This document shows positions 33,081-34,684 of a DNA stretch of 34,684 nt, in pieces. The position numbers and the translations under genes were made by a program. Origin of the DNA: Haloarculaceae archaeon (GTDB taxonomy: Archaea > Halobacteriota > Halobacteria > Halobacteriales > Haloarculaceae); NCBI GenBank assembly GCA_007122455.1, contig SKTU01000018.1:1-34684 (forward strand), read 5' to 3'. The number at the start of each line of letters is the position of its first letter. Position 1 is the first letter of the stretch. Below the pieces are notes generated by a model. That model had not been told where the DNA came from, ran no database searches, and saw only the letters and a list, made by a program, of their open reading frames with translations.

Positions 33081-33623
33081 TCAAACGGCTATCCATCCCC
33101 CGACGGGGCGGGGTCTAACTATGCCGGCTATCTCCCCGCCCGGTTCGAAACCAGTGTGCACGTTCACGACGCCGTTGCCATCCACGAGTTCCTCCCAAAC
33201 GAGATCCCCAACACCACCCACCTCATCGTCGACGTCGTCGTCGGTGATGGTTCCACTGATGCTCGCGTCATTGATCGGGCCCCCCTCGTAGAGTGGCACC
33301 CAGATGGGACCGTCCGCCCGTCCGTCGCCGTGGATATGGGCCGCAAACGCACCTTGCTCTAAATTCGCGACGTGAAGTTCGTAGTGGACAACGAGCTCCC
33401 CATTATTTGAATCGCCCTCCAGCTCCAGCGCTCCCCGACCTCTGGAACGTACTTTGCTGTGTCCCGGAATCGATGGATTGTCGGAGAGACGAGCAAAGAA
33501 ATTGGGATCCGGATGCGATCCTCCATGGTCGGCAGCTGCGATCCCTGAACCGAAGACGATTCCGCCACCGAGCCCGAGTGTCTTCAATACCGAACGACGC
33601 GATGCGTGTTTTCGATCAGTCAT
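33081..33623 (-). CDS. Tat-exported CHRD-domain protein
   Basis: 180 residues. The N-terminus carries a Tat signal (SRRSVLKTLGLGGGIVFGSGIAAA; no lipobox cysteine), so it is exported. The rest is a CHRD domain: RGRGALELEGDSNNGELVVHYELHV, QGAFAAHIHGDGRADGPIWVPLY, ending GEIAGIVRP. CHRD domains occur in chordin and in many secreted prokaryotic proteins; the role is not defined. A possible TATA tract (ACTTATCG on the minus strand) lies about 50 bases before the ATG. Confidence 0.9.
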   Translation of the reverse strand: MTDRKHASRRSVLKTLGLGGGIVFGSGIAAADHGGSHPDPNFFARLSDNPSIPGHSKVRSRGRGALELEGDSNNGELVVHYELHVANLEQGAFAAHIHGDGRADGPIWVPLYEGGPINDASISGTITDDDVDDEVGGVGDLVWEELVDGNGVVNVHTGFEPGGEIAGIVRPRPVGGWIAV

Positions 33624-34016
33624 GATTATATCCCGTTGTGGGACCCGCTATCATTGGCCTCCAATCACGATAAGTGTAATTAATGAGCACTGTTCACTTG
33701 AGCAGCGCCTCGACGGGGAAATCAGAGATCTATTTTCCACAGCTACAGGCAAATTGAAACTCCATATCGACGTCATGTAATTTCAATGACCTCCGGGAAA
33801 AACACGTACCGCCTCTGCGCTGAATGCACAGTGACATCTGGGGGAACCAACTCGACGAAGATGGATCTACTCTTGAGGTCGACCAGCCGATCGTGTGACG
33901 GTGTCTACAGAACGAACGCACAAACTACGCCTTGAGTCGCGCGATTACCAGTCGAGTTCCCCCAGCAGAATATGCGAGGTAAGCGAAGTGGTGTACGCAC
34001 AAAAGCGGTTACGTTC
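33624..34016. other. 393-base AT-richer stretch without a convincing gene
   Basis: Codon usage and base composition differ from the rest of the window, and all frames are short. A protein-like but startless fragment lies on the minus strand at 33773-33904 (see that entry). A second protein-like minus-strand end, reading FCAYTTSLTSHILLGELDW before a TAA, lies just left of the small membrane gene. No tRNA, CRISPR or direct repeat is seen. Confidence 0.5.
33773..33904 (-). pseudogene. Possible gene remnant, startless
   Basis: An open frame of 43 codons between a TAG and a TGA, with no start codon in reach. It contains DRLVDLKSRSIFVELVPP and HSAQRRYVFFPEVIEIT, which alternates hydrophobic and polar residues like beta strands of a real protein. 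It may be a decayed C-terminus or chance. I recognise no family. Confidence 0.25.
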
Positions 34017-34253
34017 CTACCACGAGAGGAGAAACCCGGCTGTTAGAATTGCCAACAGAAGTAGCATGAATACGAGTTGATGTTCTTCGGCAAACTCGCC
34101 AAACGATTCAACGGTATGTCTGAGTATCAGTAATCCGCTAATCCCCCACGCGGCGATCGCCATTACGGGGGAATTTCCTACGATAACAATCCCGTACAGT
34201 ACCATCAAAATTATTACAACTACATCAATCTTGGTCTCCCGGTTTATGTCCAT
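34017..34253 (-). CDS. Small membrane protein in the AT-richer islet
   Basis: 78 residues. Helices VVVIILMVLYGIVIVG, MAIAAWGISGLLIL and LVFMLLLLAILTAGFLL give two or three membrane spans. Base composition is more AT-rich than the surroundings. Its ATG is 11 bases after the zinc-finger gene stop, with GAGGGG overlapping that stop as a ribosome site, so the two are likely an operon. No homologue recognised. Confidence 0.6.
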   Translation of the reverse strand: MDINRETKIDVVVIILMVLYGIVIVGNSPVMAIAAWGISGLLILRHTVESFGEFAEEHQLVFMLLLLAILTAGFLLSW

Positions 34254-34264
34254 TCGTTAACCCC

Positions 34265-34531
34265 TCAAACAAGTGTACCGTCGTGATTTTCGATGATATG
34301 TGTGGGGAGCTTTTCAGGGTCGATGGTTTTGTCACAACCGTTGATCGGACACGTAGGCGGCTGGTTGAGCGAATTAACGCGAAATTCGCGACGTGAACCA
34401 CTTGAATTTGCGTGCATGATCATCCAGATATTGCAATCGGGACACCGGCGAAGATGTTGCTCCGTATCTGAGCCAAGAAGGAATTGGTTCCGGGCACTGC
34501 AACGAGAGCATTCTAACGAATTCCATTTCAT
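34265..34531 (-). CDS. Small zinc-finger protein
   Basis: 88 residues. The first zinc-binding part has CSRC and CPDC (LECSRCSARNQFLL, HLRRCPDCNIWMIM), a rubredoxin-knuckle ribbon. The second is a C2H2-like finger (CPINGC then H-x4-H in LPTHIIENH). ATG at 34531 is chosen over 34564 because a TATA box is centred 24 bases upstream of it and the longer form would start inside that box. It likely binds DNA or protein. It is the first gene of a two-gene unit with the membrane protein. Confidence 0.65.
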   Translation of the reverse strand: MKWNSLECSRCSARNQFLLGSDTEQHLRRCPDCNIWMIMHANSSGSRREFRVNSLNQPPTCPINGCDKTIDPEKLPTHIIENHDGTLV

Positions 34532-34550
34532 AGTATGTAGACTGATTGGA

Positions 34551-34560
34551 GATATATAAC
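34551..34560 (-). promoter_or_regulatory. TATA box of the zinc-finger gene
   Basis: gatatataac is a strong box on either strand; on the minus strand GTTATATATC is centred about 24 bases before the ATG at 34531. It lies about 25 bases from the insertion sequence edge. Confidence 0.55.
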
Positions 34561-34585
34561 TCACATCGTAAAATATTCGATATTT

Positions 34586-34684
34586 GGGCTCTGTAGTTTC
34601 GGTACACGGCGGTAGATTTCACGGGTATCGGACGCTCCGGCGAAGGTTGTAGACGGTGGCTTTCAGCAGCATTTCGCGGAACTC
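34586..34684 (-). mobile_element. End of an IS5-like insertion sequence, cut by the window edge
   Basis: GGGCTCTGTAG at about 34586 resembles the terminal inverted repeat of haloarchaeal IS5-group elements, and a transposase C-terminus lies just inside it. The other end and target duplication are outside the window or not determinable. Confidence 0.55.
34619..34684 (-). CDS. C-terminal end of an IS5-family transposase, truncated
   Basis: The last 21 codons of a minus-strand frame enter from the right edge, ending FREMLLKATVYNLRRSVRYP then TGA. The pattern F-R-E-x-x-L-K-x-x-V-Y-N-L-R-R is the usual C-terminal helix of haloarchaeal IS5-type (DDE) transposases. The catalytic part is outside the window, so intactness is unknown. 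Confidence 0.6.
   Translation of the reverse strand, partial: EFREMLLKATVYNLRRSVRYP

Noticed and set aside
33730-33921. 63-codon minus-strand ORF ending in FACSCGK
   Set aside because: The cysteine pair hints at a zinc site but the rest has chance-like composition; the alternative frame at 33773-33904 looks more protein-like.
33895-34080. 61-codon plus-strand ORF
   Set aside because: Overlaps the small membrane gene on the other strand, has basic composition and no motif or promoter.
1-34684. CRISPR arrays, rRNA genes, replication origin
   Set aside because: I saw no regularly spaced repeats, no rRNA-like sequence and no orc1/cdc6 gene with origin repeats.

Overview
The window reads as chromosomal DNA of a haloarchaeon (class Halobacteria). 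It is GC-rich, its proteins are strongly acidic, and promoters are archaeal: AT-rich boxes centred about 24-29 bases before many start codons, implying leaderless mRNAs. The gene content fits too: archaeal-type MAT, aMBF1, a long-type FKBP, Tat-signal lipoproteins, Bat-type HTH regulators, and tRNA genes without an encoded CCA. I do not assign a genus.

Layout. 1-1163 is the 3' part of a TRAP transporter membrane fusion protein. 1331-3871 holds a NUDIX hydrolase, a Bat-type HTH regulator, a winged-helix protein, a small acidic protein and an RNA-binding-domain protein. 3877-6913 encodes PurD and an AMP-forming acyl-CoA synthetase. 7006-12166 has a Tat lipoprotein divergent from a YyaL/DUF255 thioredoxin-domain protein, then a small winged-helix gene, a thioredoxin and an HTTM (gamma-carboxylase-like) membrane protein. 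12264-17720 is housekeeping: cysteine synthase, Sir2, a DUF5804-like protein, MAT, CYTH, FKBP and a small winged-helix protein preceded by a small membrane protein. 18182-22703 contains tRNA-Ser(UGA), a DUF2064-like protein, chorismate synthase, a CBS-less IMPDH/GMP reductase family enzyme, a rhodanese lipoprotein and small membrane proteins. 22676-26185 carries a HAD phosphatase with a probable translated 26-residue leader ORF, an acyl-CoA dehydrogenase, an AlaX editing protein and aMBF1. 26348-29052 has tRNA-Leu(GAG), an SLC13/TrkA-C permease and a DUF420 protein.

29100-32568 is the most interesting segment. Three overlapping genes encode a UxaA/GarD-type dehydratase as large subunit A, SAF small subunit and large subunit B, followed by an enoyl-CoA hydratase. 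The two large paralogues have lost complementary halves of the family's conserved motifs, which suggests an obligate hetero-complex with a shared active site.

32784-34684 ends the window: a small membrane protein, a Tat-exported CHRD protein, then a visibly AT-richer islet with a 393-base stretch lacking a convincing gene, a two-gene zinc-finger/membrane-protein unit, and the end of an IS5-like insertion sequence cut by the window edge.
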